A stretch of 64,000 nt of DNA from Methanomicrobiales archaeon (GCA_012729535.1 JAAYCY010000049.1:28780-92779); one strand, 5' to 3'; shown: positions 16,969 through 26,541, counted from the stretch's first letter. Notes: a model not told the origin generated them from the sequence alone. A program made the numbers and translations.

Positions 16969-17543
16969 CCTGATTTCCTCCGGTCTGTTTCATTTAAAAG
17001 CAAAGTAATCGCATGATCTGCATGCACAATGGCAGGCCCAAGTGAGAATTCTGTCAGGCCGGCAATTAGGGATTGTTCCTCCTCAGTATAATTCCGGTTA
17101 TCAGATAGAATAAATGCATCCGGAATATTTTCTGCGGGAACTGTCCTGATGTCAGTTCCTGATTCATCCAGAACAGCATATTCCTGCTCTGCCAGCAGAT
17201 CAGCCAGAGCAGCTTTCCTGCAATATAAACCCTGACTGGCTTGTCTGAAGGTTTTACCTGCTGGAATAGCCAGTCCGATTTTAATAAAAGATGCAATATT
17301 TCTTTCATCTGGAGAAAGGTTTTTAATTTCATTCCCAATGAATCGGATGAGGCGTCCTGGATAAGGCGGACCCAGAAGTAAGATATCACAGATAATATTC
17401 TGCCTGATTCCGTGTGATAAAAAAAGAGAAGATGAAACCGTCCTGCAGAGCAGATCCATACGGCCTGCTTTTCCGGGAAGGTCATTTAGAGAGAAAGAGG
17501 GATCGGTGCTGGCTGTATGTCCGATTATCAGGAATGATGTCAT
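16959..17543 (-). CDS. trmY: tRNA pseudouridine-54 N1-methyltransferase TrmY
   Basis: 194 residues, a SPOUT-class (trefoil-knot) methyltransferase of the DUF358/TrmY family, recognised by the N-terminal block (GHTAST.PSFSLNDLPG.AGRMDLL) and the ending EFSLGPA.VHADHAI. It forms N1-methylpseudouridine at tRNA position 54, the archaeal replacement for ribothymidine. It is encoded between SRP54 (stop/start overlap) and Pus10 (10-base overlap), so substrate-forming and substrate-using enzymes are co-translated. Confidence 0.93.
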   Translation of the reverse strand: MTSFLIIGHTASTDPSFSLNDLPGKAGRMDLLCRTVSSSLFLSHGIRQNIICDILLLGPPYPGRLIRFIGNEIKNLSPDERNIASFIKIGLAIPAGKTFRQASQGLYCRKAALADLLAEQEYAVLDESGTDIRTVPAENIPDAFILSDNRNYTEEEQSLIAGLTEFSLGPAIVHADHAITLLLNETDRRKSGWN

Positions 17544-18856
17544 CAGGACATTTTCCCGAATTTTTTCATCAGCCTCTGCATACCTTTCTCTCCTCCTTTG
17601 AGTCCTTTAAAGGTCCGTTTCATCATTTTATAATTTTTTATGAGTTCACGGACCTCCTCAAGGTTCGCACCGGCACCCCGGGCAATCCGTTGCACCCGGG
17701 ATCCATTAAGTACCGTTGGGTCATCAAGTTCAACCGGTGTCATTGAATCCATGATGACCTTGTACTTGTTCATCTTTGATTCAGTGACATCAAGAGCTTC
17801 AGATGGGAGTTCCATTCCTCCGAGAGGAAGCATAGACATGACCTGCTTTAAGGGGCCCATCTTATTAACTGCTTCAAGCTGCCGGTACATATCACGGAGG
17901 GTAAATTTACCACTAAGCATGGCATTTACATCGATATCCTGCTCATCAATTGAATCCTGGACGCGTTCTGCAAGGGCCTTTAAATCACCCATTCCAAGGA
18001 GTCGTGATATGTAACTGCCCGGATCAAACCACTCGAGGTCTTCTATCGTTTCGCCCTGTCCGATAAAGACAATCCCTGAACCTGTCTCTGCGACAGCTGA
18101 GAGTGCACCACCACCCTTAGCAGTTCCGTCCATCTTGGTGATGATGACACCATCGATGTTAACCGCTTCATGAAATCTCCTGGCCTGTTCACGAGCCTGT
18201 TGGCCAAGAGCGGCATCAATAACCAGCCAGCGGTGAGTTGCACGGGTAATTTCATTGAGGTCAACGATCTCAGTGATAAGATCCTCCTCAAGAGCATGGC
18301 GGCCCTGGGTATCTACAATGATAACTTCTTCCCGTATATGGGCCAGCCCCTCACGAACAATTTTTCTGGCATCCTGTTCATCCGGATTTCCAAAACAGGG
18401 GACCTGAATCCGGTCACAGAGTGTTTTTATCTGGGTATATGCACCTGGCCTGAACGTGTCTGCACAAATAACTGCAACCCGCATTCCTTTTCGTTTGAAA
18501 AATCGAGCCAGTTTCGCAGTAGTTGTGGTTTTTCCTGAACCCTGCAGACCGGCCATCAGGACTATCTGTTTTCCAAGGCTGATTTCGACGGTTTTTCCAA
18601 CAAGGTTGACCAGTTCATCATATACTATCCGGAGAACATGCTCCCTGGCAGTAACACCTTTTGGTGGTTGTTCGTCAAGAGATCGTTTTTTGATGGTCTG
18701 GGAAAGCTGCATGACCTGCTTGACATTAACATCTGCCTGGAGAAGAGCACGCTGAAGATCTTTTACCAGTTCTTCTACAGCACTCCGATCAATGACCGTT
18801 TTACCTGCCAATTTTCGAAGGGCATCTTTAAGGTTGGAACCCAGATTATCAAGCAT
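17543..18856 (-). CDS. srp54: signal recognition particle protein SRP54
   Basis: 437 residues, a GTPase that binds signal peptides and 7S RNA. N domain about 1-90; G domain with P-loop GLQGSGKTTTTAKLA (about 105), FRPGAYTQ, the D-x-x-G loop as DTQGRHALEE (DTAGR is more usual, a mild oddity) and TKMDGTAKGGG; and a methionine-rich M domain (about 300-437) ending MQRLMKKFGKM. It starts on the stop codon of ftsY (a one-base TGATG overlap), forming a targeting pair with it. Confidence 0.97.
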   Translation of the reverse strand: MLDNLGSNLKDALRKLAGKTVIDRSAVEELVKDLQRALLQADVNVKQVMQLSQTIKKRSLDEQPPKGVTAREHVLRIVYDELVNLVGKTVEISLGKQIVLMAGLQGSGKTTTTAKLARFFKRKGMRVAVICADTFRPGAYTQIKTLCDRIQVPCFGNPDEQDARKIVREGLAHIREEVIIVDTQGRHALEEDLITEIVDLNEITRATHRWLVIDAALGQQAREQARRFHEAVNIDGVIITKMDGTAKGGGALSAVAETGSGIVFIGQGETIEDLEWFDPGSYISRLLGMGDLKALAERVQDSIDEQDIDVNAMLSGKFTLRDMYRQLEAVNKMGPLKQVMSMLPLGGMELPSEALDVTESKMNKYKVIMDSMTPVELDDPTVLNGSRVQRIARGAGANLEEVRELIKNYKMMKRTFKGLKGGEKGMQRLMKKFGKMS

Positions 18857-19917
18857 CAGGCATCACCAAGGAGATCGGCAACAACTATGGTTGGATTGAA
18901 TACCATAATATCATTATATCCCTGCCCGGTTCCGATAAAGAGAAGAGGTTTTCCGACAGCATGTGCAATGGAAATAGCTGCCCCTCCTTTTGGATCCATG
19001 TCTACCTTGGTAAGCATTACTGCATCGATTCCGACAGATTTAGAAAACTCTTCTGCCCTGATAACAGCATCATTGCCTGCAACCGCTTCATCAACATATA
19101 CGATAAGGTCAGGATTAATAACACGCCTGATTTTGGCTAGCTGGTTCATCAGGTTAGCCCGGTTATGGAACCTGCCCGCTGTATCACCTAGGACAACATC
19201 TACCTGGTGGGCCCGTGCATACTCAACAGTATCAAAAAGGACTGCAGTGGGATCTGAACCTTCCTGGTGCTGAATAACCTTGATGCCAAGTCTTTTGCCA
19301 TGAACATCTATCTGTTCTATTGCACCTGCACGAAATGTATCGCCTGCTCCCAGAACTACAGAAAAGCCATTGTTTTGTAGAAAACTTGCAACCTTTGCAA
19401 TGGATGTGGTTTTTCCCGTTCCATTTACTCCGGTGAAGAGGATTTTTACCGGTCTTTCATGGGTTTTCACAAATGAACAAATGTCAACTCCTTCACCCAG
19501 AACTCCGAGGAGTGCATCTGAAAGAGCATCACGGACGACAGAATCAACAGACTTTCCAACTTTTCTCTTTGATCCTGAGAGATCTTCTTTAATCCTTGAG
19601 AGTATCTCTTCTGTTACAGAAAATGCAACGTCACTCTCCAAAAGACCGATTTCCAGTTCATCCAGTATATCCCTGATATCCTTTTCTGATACAATGAATT
19701 CCCGGTCACGAACAAATGAGACGAACTTTTCAGTAAAACCTGCCTGGTTTTTCTTTCCTGAATCCAAAGAGATAACAGGTGCAGGTTCAGTAACGGGCGA
19801 AACTTCTGGCTCAGAACCGGATTCCGGTTGTATGATCGCTTCCGGTTTTGATTCTTCAAGGGAGTTTTCCAGTTTTTTTCTGGCGGAAAAAAGTTTTTCC
19901 TTCAGTGCTTTGAACAT
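18856..19917 (-). CDS. ftsY: signal recognition particle receptor FtsY
   Basis: 353 residues. An acidic, Pro/Glu-rich A region (about 20-60) precedes the N domain and a G domain with GVNGTGKTTSIAKVA (about 160), DTFRAGAIEQ, DTAGR and TKVDMDPKGGA. It is the membrane-associated SRP receptor that pairs with SRP54. The gene lies between prefoldin alpha and srp54 and is co-directional with both. Confidence 0.97.
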   Translation of the reverse strand: MFKALKEKLFSARKKLENSLEESKPEAIIQPESGSEPEVSPVTEPAPVISLDSGKKNQAGFTEKFVSFVRDREFIVSEKDIRDILDELEIGLLESDVAFSVTEEILSRIKEDLSGSKRKVGKSVDSVVRDALSDALLGVLGEGVDICSFVKTHERPVKILFTGVNGTGKTTSIAKVASFLQNNGFSVVLGAGDTFRAGAIEQIDVHGKRLGIKVIQHQEGSDPTAVLFDTVEYARAHQVDVVLGDTAGRFHNRANLMNQLAKIRRVINPDLIVYVDEAVAGNDAVIRAEEFSKSVGIDAVMLTKVDMDPKGGAAISIAHAVGKPLLFIGTGQGYNDIMVFNPTIVVADLLGDA

Positions 19918-19954
19918 GTTCCATCACCTGCATTCTGTATATGAAAAGCAGGAG

Positions 19955-20413
19955 TTACTGAAGGGAGCCAGCACCCTGCTGTTCTGCCTGGGCCTGCCTG
20001 TATAGTAATTCAAGACGCTTCTGGATATCTTTGACCTGCGCATCAATTTTCTGGAGAACCTCAGTAAGGTTTTTCACAGATGCCTCCATTTCTTTGATGC
20101 GGTCTTCAAGATAAGAGATAGCACCTTTGTTATTTTTCTGGACAATAATATCTGAACCAATACTGACAAATACCTCATCCGGTTGCACAATAGTCGCCCT
20201 GATATTGAGTCCTCCACCTATTGGCATGAATACCGGTGCTTCCCCCGCTTCTGCGAGGGCGTTTAATGTCTCAATCGAAGCATTTGCTTCACGAATACCT
20301 TCTTCCATGATCCCAAGCTGTCTGGAATAAACCTCAGCCTGTTGGGTATACTGGTTCAGGTAATTCTGAAGAGACTGGACCTCTCTGGGATCAACAGGGG
20401 CCACCGGGATCAC
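19955..20413 (-). CDS. pfdA: prefoldin subunit alpha
   Basis: 152 residues: two long coiled-coil helices (about 10-50 and 95-140) joined by a beta-hairpin region (FMPIGGGLNIRATI...EVFVSIGSDIIVQ). This is the alpha-subunit fold of the archaeal hexameric prefoldin, which hands unfolded proteins to the thermosome. It overlaps the LX gene by 4 bases. Confidence 0.95.
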   Translation of the reverse strand: MIPVAPVDPREVQSLQNYLNQYTQQAEVYSRQLGIMEEGIREANASIETLNALAEAGEAPVFMPIGGGLNIRATIVQPDEVFVSIGSDIIVQKNNKGAISYLEDRIKEMEASVKNLTEVLQKIDAQVKDIQKRLELLYRQAQAEQQGAGSLQ

Positions 20414-20604
20414 TCCCCGCTCACTTCAGAAACAGTCTCTACCTTTATGTAAGGGCGGGCAAGACGGTGCTTACTCCCGATTATAGTTAAAATTCGTTCT
20501 TTTGCCTGAACTTCGTTCGGAGCCGGGAGAACCTTGGTAAATGGTTTCCAAAAGTCAGGTTTCTCCTGATATGTTCCTGTTATCTCAAATTTTTTTTCAG
20601 CCAT
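20410..20604 (-). CDS. rplX: 50S ribosomal protein LX (L18a/L20e type)
   Basis: 64 residues from the ATG at 20604 (MAEKKFEITG), chosen because it lies one base after the aIF6 stop and matches the family start. The open frame extends four codons further. The motif YQEKPDFWKPFTK and the ending RLARPYIKVETVSEV fit archaeal LX. It is a large-subunit ribosomal protein in the conserved L31e-aIF6-LX-prefoldin order. Confidence 0.95.
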   Translation of the reverse strand: MAEKKFEITGTYQEKPDFWKPFTKVLPAPNEVQAKERILTIIGSKHRLARPYIKVETVSEVSGE

Positions 20605-20605
20605 G

Positions 20606-21268
20606 TTATTCCTCAAAACCTAAAATATCTTCAATTCTACCTAGTTCATAACCGCTAGTCCCGATTCCTGCAAGATAACCGTGGCTGTTTGCAACAAGGC
20701 CGGTACCAACCAATGCATTACCCATGGTCACTGAGCCTTTACCCACAGGAAGTTCACAAACCTGTTCTAATAACTGAATTTCACCTGGAGTACTCCGGGG
20801 GTTTATCACCACACCTGTTTTGGTGGCAACTGCTGCCATCCCCACGGTTTTAATGTCACCGAGTGTGAGTGGAATTACCGGAACCTGAAGAAAGTCACCC
20901 AGAGCATCCATAAATTTCTCGTCCATCTCCGGATGAACCGCTGCAAAATTATCATTCGCCAGAATGATATTTCCAGCAGCATTCATTCCCTCTTCAAGTA
21001 ACATAATTTCACGATACTCGGAAAGGGTTTGGATCTCTTCTTCTTTTGCCATACCGGTAATAACAAGCCCATTGCTATTTCCGGCGACGAGAGAACCAAT
21101 AATGGGACTTCCCTGGATGGTTGTTCTGATAACCTCCACTTTGAAAGCCTTTTCGTATTTTTCTATTAATTCTGGTTCTGTTTCGGGGGGGACTATCGCT
21201 ATATCTTCAAATACGCGGGTGAAAACGCCGATATGGGGATCTCCTGCAATCGAGACAATACGGTCCAT
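20606..21268 (-). CDS. eif6: translation initiation factor 6 (aIF6)
   Basis: 220 residues, of the pentein fold with five pseudo-repeats; the repeated GSLVAGNSNGLVITG- and GTGLVANSHGYLAG-type segments are visible. It is an anti-association factor that binds the 50S subunit near L14. It lies immediately after the L31e gene with no spacer. Confidence 0.97.
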   Translation of the reverse strand: MDRIVSIAGDPHIGVFTRVFEDIAIVPPETEPELIEKYEKAFKVEVIRTTIQGSPIIGSLVAGNSNGLVITGMAKEEEIQTLSEYREIMLLEEGMNAAGNIILANDNFAAVHPEMDEKFMDALGDFLQVPVIPLTLGDIKTVGMAAVATKTGVVINPRSTPGEIQLLEQVCELPVGKGSVTMGNALVGTGLVANSHGYLAGIGTSGYELGRIEDILGFEE

Positions 21269-21532
21269 CTACTCCTCAGCCAGTTCAGCCTGTACCTGTC
21301 CGTCTTCGAGCTTCATTGCCCGTACGCGGATTTTTGATGGAGGTTTTTCAGTTCCTCTTGCCCAGACATGTTCGTTAATATCCTGTCCGAGGCGTACATC
21401 CTCACTTTTCATGTGTTTGCTCAGAAATGCACGAATATCTTTCATCGCCTTTGCACTTCTGCGCCACCGGGGAGCTCTTTTTACCGCTCCAAGGGGGATA
21501 ACATACATCTGTTCCTGCAGTTTTTCAACCAT
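21269..21532 (-). CDS. rpl31e: 50S ribosomal protein L31e
   Basis: 87 residues. The segment [31 protein letters not shown] is characteristic, followed by the short acidic tail. It is a large-subunit protein near the exit tunnel. It follows the L39e gene by 7 bases and abuts the aIF6 gene. Confidence 0.97.
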   Translation of the reverse strand: MVEKLQEQMYVIPLGAVKRAPRWRRSAKAMKDIRAFLSKHMKSEDVRLGQDINEHVWARGTEKPPSKIRVRAMKLEDGQVQAELAEE

Positions 21533-21539
21533 AAAAAAA

Positions 21540-21692
21540 TCACACCTTTAATGTGCTACGCCGCCAGCTGTGACGCTGTGGATGTGCCATTACTGCTCTG
21601 GCTGTCTTTACCATAACCCATTGTGGAACACGCCTGTTCTGCTGGGTCTTTTTTGATAACCGAATCTTTCGGCATTTTGTAAGTTTGCTCAT
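21540..21692 (-). CDS. rpl39e: 50S ribosomal protein L39e
   Basis: A 50-residue, highly basic protein that lines the nascent-peptide tunnel. The translation starts [20 protein letters not shown], continues with [10 protein letters not shown] and ends [10 protein letters not shown], the full archaeal L39e pattern. A GGTGA ribosome site lies 4 bases before the ATG. The gene is so short that it is easily missed; it occupies the spacer between the PP-loop gene and L31e in the usual archaeal order. Confidence 0.97.
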   Translation of the reverse strand: MSKLTKCRKIRLSKKTQQNRRVPQWVMVKTARAVMAHPQRHSWRRSTLKV

Positions 21693-21702
21693 AATGTTCA
21701 CC

Positions 21703-22296
21703 TTAGGTGGGAGTATGTCTGCCTGTCGTCAAAGACTGCTGATGTGCAGGAGGGAAGTATTTTTCAGGTAGCAGGCCCCTTTCTCTCAATTCCTGTCGGA
21801 TTCCGGTTTCATAATCCCCGTTGGAGATCTTTCCGGTTTCTCCATATACGACAGTCAGGTACTGTGATACAAGTCTTTCAACTTCCCTTTTGGGAAATCC
21901 GATGAGTGGTCTGACGTAGGAACATCCAAACCGGTCACTGATACTGCGAACCTCACTATCTGATAGAAGAGGCACCCGATCACCAAATCTTGTTCCGTCA
22001 GCCACCAGATCATATGTTTCACACAGGTTCCTGATTGCTTCCCGATGGACCTGTTGTATCGCATTATTGGGGAACCCCTCCTTTACGACCATATCCGCGA
22101 TTTCAGTAAGGAATCCCTCCCTGAATAAACGAATATGGTGTGTAAAACCCAAAGCTCCAGCAGCAGCCCTGACATCGGATATACTGACATTCCTGCTAAA
22201 GAGGAAAGTGTTTAATTCAACCTCGTACCAGGGAGAAAGAAGGATAGCTGCTAATGAACTGTCCTTCCCACCTGAAAAGAGGACACCTGCTTTCAT
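21703..22296 (-). CDS. PP-loop ATPase of the adenine nucleotide alpha hydrolase type
   Basis: 197 residues with the N-terminal PP-loop [12 protein letters not shown] (about 7-18), the signature of ATP-pyrophosphatases that adenylate a substrate (thiolases, amidases). A later [11 protein letters not shown] and [15 protein letters not shown] (about 135-155) fit the same superfamily. No specific product is assigned; tRNA thiolation or diphthamide-type amidation are conceivable given the translation neighbours. It overlaps the PDCD5-like gene by 4 bases, and the L39e gene follows 10 bases downstream. Confidence 0.85.
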   Translation of the reverse strand: MKAGVLFSGGKDSSLAAILLSPWYEVELNTFLFSRNVSISDVRAAAGALGFTHHIRLFREGFLTEIADMVVKEGFPNNAIQQVHREAIRNLCETYDLVADGTRFGDRVPLLSDSEVRSISDRFGCSYVRPLIGFPKREVERLVSQYLTVVYGETGKISNGDYETGIRQELRERGLLPEKYFPPAHQQSLTTGRHTPT

Positions 22297-22625
22297 CCTT
22301 TCCGCCTGATGTTAAACTCTCGTTTTGCCGGGGTTACCTGCTGAAGAATAACCTTCAGCTGGTCATCAGATATTTTTGTCTTGATTCTGCCATTCTGGGC
22401 CAGCATCACCAGTTGTTGTTCAACAGCCCGGGCAAAATCAGGCTTGGTAAGTTTAATGGTATTGAGTCGTTCCCTGGCTTCAGGCTCCAGGATCTGCATG
22501 AGTGCCATCTGCATCTGTGCATCATACTGTTGCTGACGGTCTATCTCCTGCTGTTGCATGGCAGCCTGTTGCTGCATCTCTGCCATTTTTCTCCGGCGGA
22601 TATCTGCCAGTTCATCCTCACCCAT
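22293..22625 (-). CDS. PDCD5-family DNA-binding protein
   Basis: 110 residues. An N-terminal charged helix and Gln-rich coiled coil (about 5-45) precede a three-helix core (EPEARERLNTIKLTKPDFARAVEQQLVMLAQ) and the ending DDQLKVILQQVTP, all typical of the archaeal homologue of PDCD5/TFAR19. It is thought to bind nucleic acid. The start at 22625 (MGEDE) has a GGTGA motif 5 bases upstream. The longer frame to 22637 adds only MVTT. It is co-directional with S19e, as in many archaea. Confidence 0.92.
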   Translation of the reverse strand: MGEDELADIRRRKMAEMQQQAAMQQQEIDRQQQYDAQMQMALMQILEPEARERLNTIKLTKPDFARAVEQQLVMLAQNGRIKTKISDDQLKVILQQVTPAKREFNIRRKG

Positions 22626-22643
22626 TGTTGTCACCATTACCAG

Positions 22644-23066
22644 TTACTGGTTTTCTGTACTGACTTTGTATGCAACCCCGTCAAGGAATGAAGTTCCTGC
22701 GGGTGTTATTACTCTGCCATTCTTCTGCTTCGATACAAATCCTGCTGCTTCAAGCTGCTGAAGTGATTTACGCAGGATTGAACCGCTTCCCTTAACTGAA
22801 ATGTCCGGTTTAGATCCACGATTCTTTTTACCGCCATATACCGAACGCATTCTCTCAACACCGACCGGTCCGTCAACATATATGCGCCTTAATACTGCTG
22901 CAGTCCGTGTGTACCACCATTCCGGATCTTCCGGGGGCATTTCACGGTGTGTACCGGTTTTTACAAATGGAGCCCATTCAGGCGCGGTTATTTCTTCTTT
23001 TTCCTTCAGTTCCGTTGCTGCTTTCGCGATAAGCTTGTCAGCCGGAACATCATATACGGTAGTCAT
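22644..23066 (-). CDS. rps19e: 30S ribosomal protein S19e
   Basis: 140 residues. The conserved block WAPFVKTGTHREMPPEDPEWWYTRTAAVLRRIYVDGPVGVERMRSVYGG is present in pieces typical of S19e, followed by the winged-helix end. It is needed for 40S/30S maturation. The 78-base spacer upstream (23067-23144) is the largest within this cluster and contains A/T-rich sequence, so an internal promoter may lie there. Confidence 0.97.
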   Translation of the reverse strand: MTTVYDVPADKLIAKAATELKEKEEITAPEWAPFVKTGTHREMPPEDPEWWYTRTAAVLRRIYVDGPVGVERMRSVYGGKKNRGSKPDISVKGSGSILRKSLQQLEAAGFVSKQKNGRVITPAGTSFLDGVAYKVSTENQ

Positions 23067-23144
23067 CGATAGTCCACACTCTCAATACGGATAGTAGTCT
23101 CTACTTATTCGCGTGTAGTATTCATATACGTTTCGAGACTTTGG

Positions 23145-23399
23145 TCAGCGATTACTTTTTGGATCTCCAAGAACCATCGTTCTTCCACGGACCTGAAGCA
23201 GTATTGTCCTGCTTGCCTCTGCAATGGCTTTTGGGTCAACGTCTACTGAAGCGAGCCACTTGATCTTAATACATTTCTTGACTTTAATCTGGCACCGGAT
23301 TTCAGAAATTATCGTATCGGTGATTCCCTGTTTACCTACCCATATGGTAGGTTTGAGGTCATGGTATGCGGTATGAGATCGGTTATTCTTTGTTTCCAT
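23145..23399 (-). CDS. YhbY/CRM-domain RNA-binding protein
   Basis: 84 residues, one CRM domain: [21 protein letters not shown] near the N-terminus (the GxxG-like loop is GKQG) and the C-terminal [11 protein letters not shown]. Such small CRM proteins associate with pre-50S particles in bacteria. In archaea they lie, as here, beside the RNase P subunit Rpr2 gene, which it overlaps by 17 bases. Confidence 0.92.
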   Translation of the reverse strand: METKNNRSHTAYHDLKPTIWVGKQGITDTIISEIRCQIKVKKCIKIKWLASVDVDPKAIAEASRTILLQVRGRTMVLGDPKSNR

Positions 23400-23718
23400 T
23401 GGTATCTTTTCTCTTGTCTAGCGGTATTCTGCGATGCCAGCCACATGAAAGACAGGTTAGAATTACTCTCCCCCGGTTTATTCTAATTCTTCCGGTTTTT
23501 CCAGGAACCAGGTAGGTTTTGCATGCCCTGCAATATCTTCTTTTGAGTATATGAGGAATCCTGACTCTTTCTTTCATCGCGATGAGGCAGGCATGTCTGA
23601 CGCAGCGGTTGCTGAATTCACCATTCCAACTGAACATGAGATCTGCCTGATCAAATAAAATCCGGATCCTTTCCATGGCGATGTGTCTTCTGTCTGATCG
23701 GGGGCGTTTTTTACTCAT
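23383..23718 (-). CDS. rnp4: ribonuclease P protein component 4 (Rpr2/RPP21)
   Basis: 111 residues, basic. The zinc ribbon is formed by [12 protein letters not shown] and [12 protein letters not shown] (two CxxC pairs), preceded by a helical segment (about 5-50). It is a protein subunit of archaeal RNase P, which matures tRNA 5' ends. The purN gene is located 5 bases upstream on the same strand. Confidence 0.94.
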   Translation of the reverse strand: MSKKRPRSDRRHIAMERIRILFDQADLMFSWNGEFSNRCVRHACLIAMKERVRIPHILKRRYCRACKTYLVPGKTGRIRINRGRVILTCLSCGWHRRIPLDKRKDTNGNKE

Positions 23719-23723
23719 TGAAA

Positions 23724-24335
23724 TCAGGGAAGGATCCGGACCCAGCGTTCTTCGATCTGCAGTTTTTTCTCAAAAAATAATTTTATTGATTGAGGAAATG
23801 CCTGGTGCTCTTCAACCAGTATCCTTTCTGAAAGACTTTCTTCATCATCGTCATCCAATACCGGAACTGTTCTCTGGATAATGACAGGCCCTGCATCCAT
23901 ATCTTTTGTCACGAAATGGACCGTGCATCCGGAAACTTTTGTTCCATAATCCAGTGCCTGCTGCTGTGCATGAAGACCTGCAAAGGATGGAAGAATGGAG
24001 GGGTGAATATTCATCATTTTTCCCTCGAACTCTTCAACAATCCCCCTGCCGAGAAGTCTCATATATCCTGCCAGGACAACAAGATCTGGATCATATCTTC
24101 TGATAACCGTTAAAAGTTCCAGCTCGTATTTGTCTTTATCCGGAAATGATCGGTAATTAATGACTTCATCCGGAATTCCCATGTTTTTTGCCTTATTTAA
24201 TGCATCTGCATCCGGGTTATCTGAAATGAGAGCAATACAACGTGCAGGAATATACCCGTCAGCACAGCGGTTAGCAATTGCCTGAAAATTTGTTCCTCTA
24301 CCTGAAGCAAGGACAACGAATGTACCTTGGTTCAT
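23724..24335 (-). CDS. purN: phosphoribosylglycinamide formyltransferase PurN
   Basis: 203 residues. It transfers a formyl group from 10-formyl-tetrahydrofolate to GAR in purine synthesis. Visible features are [13 protein letters not shown] near the N-terminus, the catalytic [13 protein letters not shown] (about 105-117; Asn, His), and [13 protein letters not shown] with the catalytic Asp. Length is as in bacteria. It overlaps the CBS-domain gene by 4 bases. Together with PurH it implies a 10-formyl-folate-type donor in this organism. Confidence 0.95.
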   Translation of the reverse strand: MNQGTFVVLASGRGTNFQAIANRCADGYIPARCIALISDNPDADALNKAKNMGIPDEVINYRSFPDKDKYELELLTVIRRYDPDLVVLAGYMRLLGRGIVEEFEGKMMNIHPSILPSFAGLHAQQQALDYGTKVSGCTVHFVTKDMDAGPVIIQRTVPVLDDDDEESLSERILVEEHQAFPQSIKLFFEKKLQIEERWVRILP

Positions 24336-25621
24336 TTTTCTTCTCCTTTCATAGAGTCATCCACTTCCGGCGGGTTTAGTATAAGTTTGAGTCTGTTGAT
24401 TCTCTTTCCGGTCATCTGGATGACAACCAGTTTGATCCCCACTTCAGCGAGATCACAGACATCACCAATCCTGGGTATGTTTCCAGATCGTTCAATAAAA
24501 AGTCCGGCAACTGTCTCATAGGTTTCACTAACCGGAAGTGAAATCCCCAGCTCTTTGTTCAGGTCTTCGATCCACATCCGGGCATTAACTGAGTACACGT
24601 TTTCAGCAATTCTGACCAGGTCATTTTCTTCAGTGTCAAATTCATCCAGGATGTCTCCAACCAGCTCTTCCAGGATGTCCTCAACGGTTACTATACCTAC
24701 AAACGATCCGTATTCATCAAGAACTATGGCCATGTGGGTTTTTTTAATCCGTAATTCTTTCAGGAGGTCATCGATATTTTTTGTCTCGGGAACGAAGAGA
24801 GGTTCTGAGCACAACTTGTTTATTGGCATGGTTTCCTGTTGATTCAGGACAGAAAAAACCACGTCCTTCACGTTGAGAACACCCCGGATAGTATCGATAT
24901 TTTCATGCCATACAGGCAACCGGGAAAAACCGGTTGTTTTAAAAATTTCAAGTGCTTCTTCCGGGCTTGCACTGTCTTCAGTCATGACAACGTCAATTCG
25001 GGGAGTCATCACTTCTCTGACACGGGTATCTGAAAATTCAAAGACCGAATGGAGCATTTCCTGTTCATTCTTTTCAATTGTTCCTTCTTCCTGTCCTACA
25101 TCTATCCATTCCTTAATTTCTTCCTCGGTGATCATGTGATGAGAAAAACCCATACCACCTGTCATCTTTCCGGCAACTTTGTTAAAGAGATAAACAACCG
25201 GGCTGAAGATTTTTGAAAGGACAAGAATAATGGGTGAGAGTTTCAATGCAAATTCTGCTGCATTTCTTGTTGCATACATTTTGGGTATGATCTCACCAAA
25301 TATCAGAAGCAGGAGTACTACCACAATAGTTGCAACTGAAACAGCTATACCGGTCTCACCAAAAAATCCTATGGATACTGCGGTCGCCACTGATGCCGCA
25401 AGGATGTTTACTACATTGTTTCCAATAAGGATGGTTATTAAAAACTGGTCGGGATTCTTTTTCAGGGTTGCAAGAGCTTCAGATCCTTTAGTTTTTTCAT
25501 TTACTAATGTCCTGACCTTTGCCCTGGTAATGGAAAATAATGCCACTTCGGAACCAGAGAAGAAAGCGGACAGGATGAGACACAACGCGAAAATAATAAT
25601 ATATATGTAATAATCTATCAT
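24332..25621 (-). CDS. CNNM/CorC-type membrane protein with CBS domains
   Basis: 429 residues. A DUF21 transmembrane domain (about 1-190, four helices, FFSGSEVALFS near residue 22) is followed by a CBS pair (about 205-330, VMTPRIDVVMTED) and a C-terminal CorC_HlyC domain (about 345-425). This is the architecture of Mg2+/Co2+ efflux-related CNNM/CorC proteins; transport direction and ion are inferred from the family. It stands at the 5' end of the minus-strand cluster and is therefore likely transcribed with purN. Confidence 0.9.
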   Translation of the reverse strand: MIDYYIYIIIFALCLILSAFFSGSEVALFSITRAKVRTLVNEKTKGSEALATLKKNPDQFLITILIGNNVVNILAASVATAVSIGFFGETGIAVSVATIVVVLLLLIFGEIIPKMYATRNAAEFALKLSPIILVLSKIFSPVVYLFNKVAGKMTGGMGFSHHMITEEEIKEWIDVGQEEGTIEKNEQEMLHSVFEFSDTRVREVMTPRIDVVMTEDSASPEEALEIFKTTGFSRLPVWHENIDTIRGVLNVKDVVFSVLNQQETMPINKLCSEPLFVPETKNIDDLLKELRIKKTHMAIVLDEYGSFVGIVTVEDILEELVGDILDEFDTEENDLVRIAENVYSVNARMWIEDLNKELGISLPVSETYETVAGLFIERSGNIPRIGDVCDLAEVGIKLVVIQMTGKRINRLKLILNPPEVDDSMKGEEK

Positions 25622-25715
25622 TCACCGATCACGCCGGGATACGGCATATCAGTACAGATGTTCTGTATGTCAGTCAGGTTCACCATAGATATCCATCCTA
25701 CACAATAAAAAATCT

Positions 25716-26531
25716 TTATTGTAAGTTCATCCTGACCCAGTTTATTTCTTCTTTCATCACCCGAACTTTTTCCTGGTAATCAAGTGGTTTTGATAAAACC
25801 AGATCATTCAGCTCAAGGGTGAGCTGGTTATTATATCCGGATTTTTGAATGTCTTTAAGGAATGTAGTGGTAACTCTGTCCTGGGATATCAATCCGTGCA
25901 TCCGTTCTGCTGCACTTCCTGAGATATGAATATTAGCAATTCTTTCTTTTATTTGTAAAAAAGCACCAGATATCGCAACTCCATGTCTCATCGCATGCGC
26001 AACATCAAAGGTAAACCAGAGCCATGGGCGCCCCTCCAGAAGCGTCATCATTTCCTCAGGTAAGGTTAGTAATGCATTAACAGCGGGCTCCATATTCTCT
26101 ATGGCAACCTTAACCTGGACAGATTCTGCCAATGGCTCAATAACATCCAGCATATTTCCCAGTCTTTTGTAATCAGTTATGGTTGGAGAGCGTTTTGCAG
26201 TTCTTCTTCCCGGATGAATCGTGCAGACAGAAGCTCCGATCTCTTCTGCAAGACGGATTGATCGCTCAATCCACATTACCGAAACTTTACGGACATCCGG
26301 GTTTATTGAGCAGGGATTAAGGTCAAGTACTGGTGCATGGACTGACAATGGACAGGTTGGATGGTAATATTCTATTGCTTTTTGTAATTTTTTCAGGGGG
26401 AGATCGTTGAGCCAGAAGTCAGGGGTCTCCAGCCAGAATTCCAGGGTGTCTGCCCCACATTCATTACCTGCATGAAAAATCTCTTCAAGGTCTGAGTCAT
26501 GAAAGAACATGGTGGAAAAGGAAATGTCCAT
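25716..26531 (-). CDS. sugar phosphate isomerase/epimerase-like TIM-barrel protein
   Basis: 271 residues of the xylose isomerase-like/AP endonuclease family 2 fold. It has metal-ligand-like elements LSVHAPVLDLNP, CTIHPGRR, VAIENMEP, FTFDVAHAMRHG and NIHISGS spaced along the barrel. No substrate can be assigned. It is divergent from xseA with only 44 bases between starts, which hold a perfect palindrome. The start ATG at 26531 is taken; a GTG three bases earlier is also open. Confidence 0.85.
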   Translation of the reverse strand: MDISFSTMFFHDSDLEEIFHAGNECGADTLEFWLETPDFWLNDLPLKKLQKAIEYYHPTCPLSVHAPVLDLNPCSINPDVRKVSVMWIERSIRLAEEIGASVCTIHPGRRTAKRSPTITDYKRLGNMLDVIEPLAESVQVKVAIENMEPAVNALLTLPEEMMTLLEGRPWLWFTFDVAHAMRHGVAISGAFLQIKERIANIHISGSAAERMHGLISQDRVTTTFLKDIQKSGYNNQLTLELNDLVLSKPLDYQEKVRVMKEEINWVRMNLQ

Positions 26532-26541
26532 CACCAGACAT

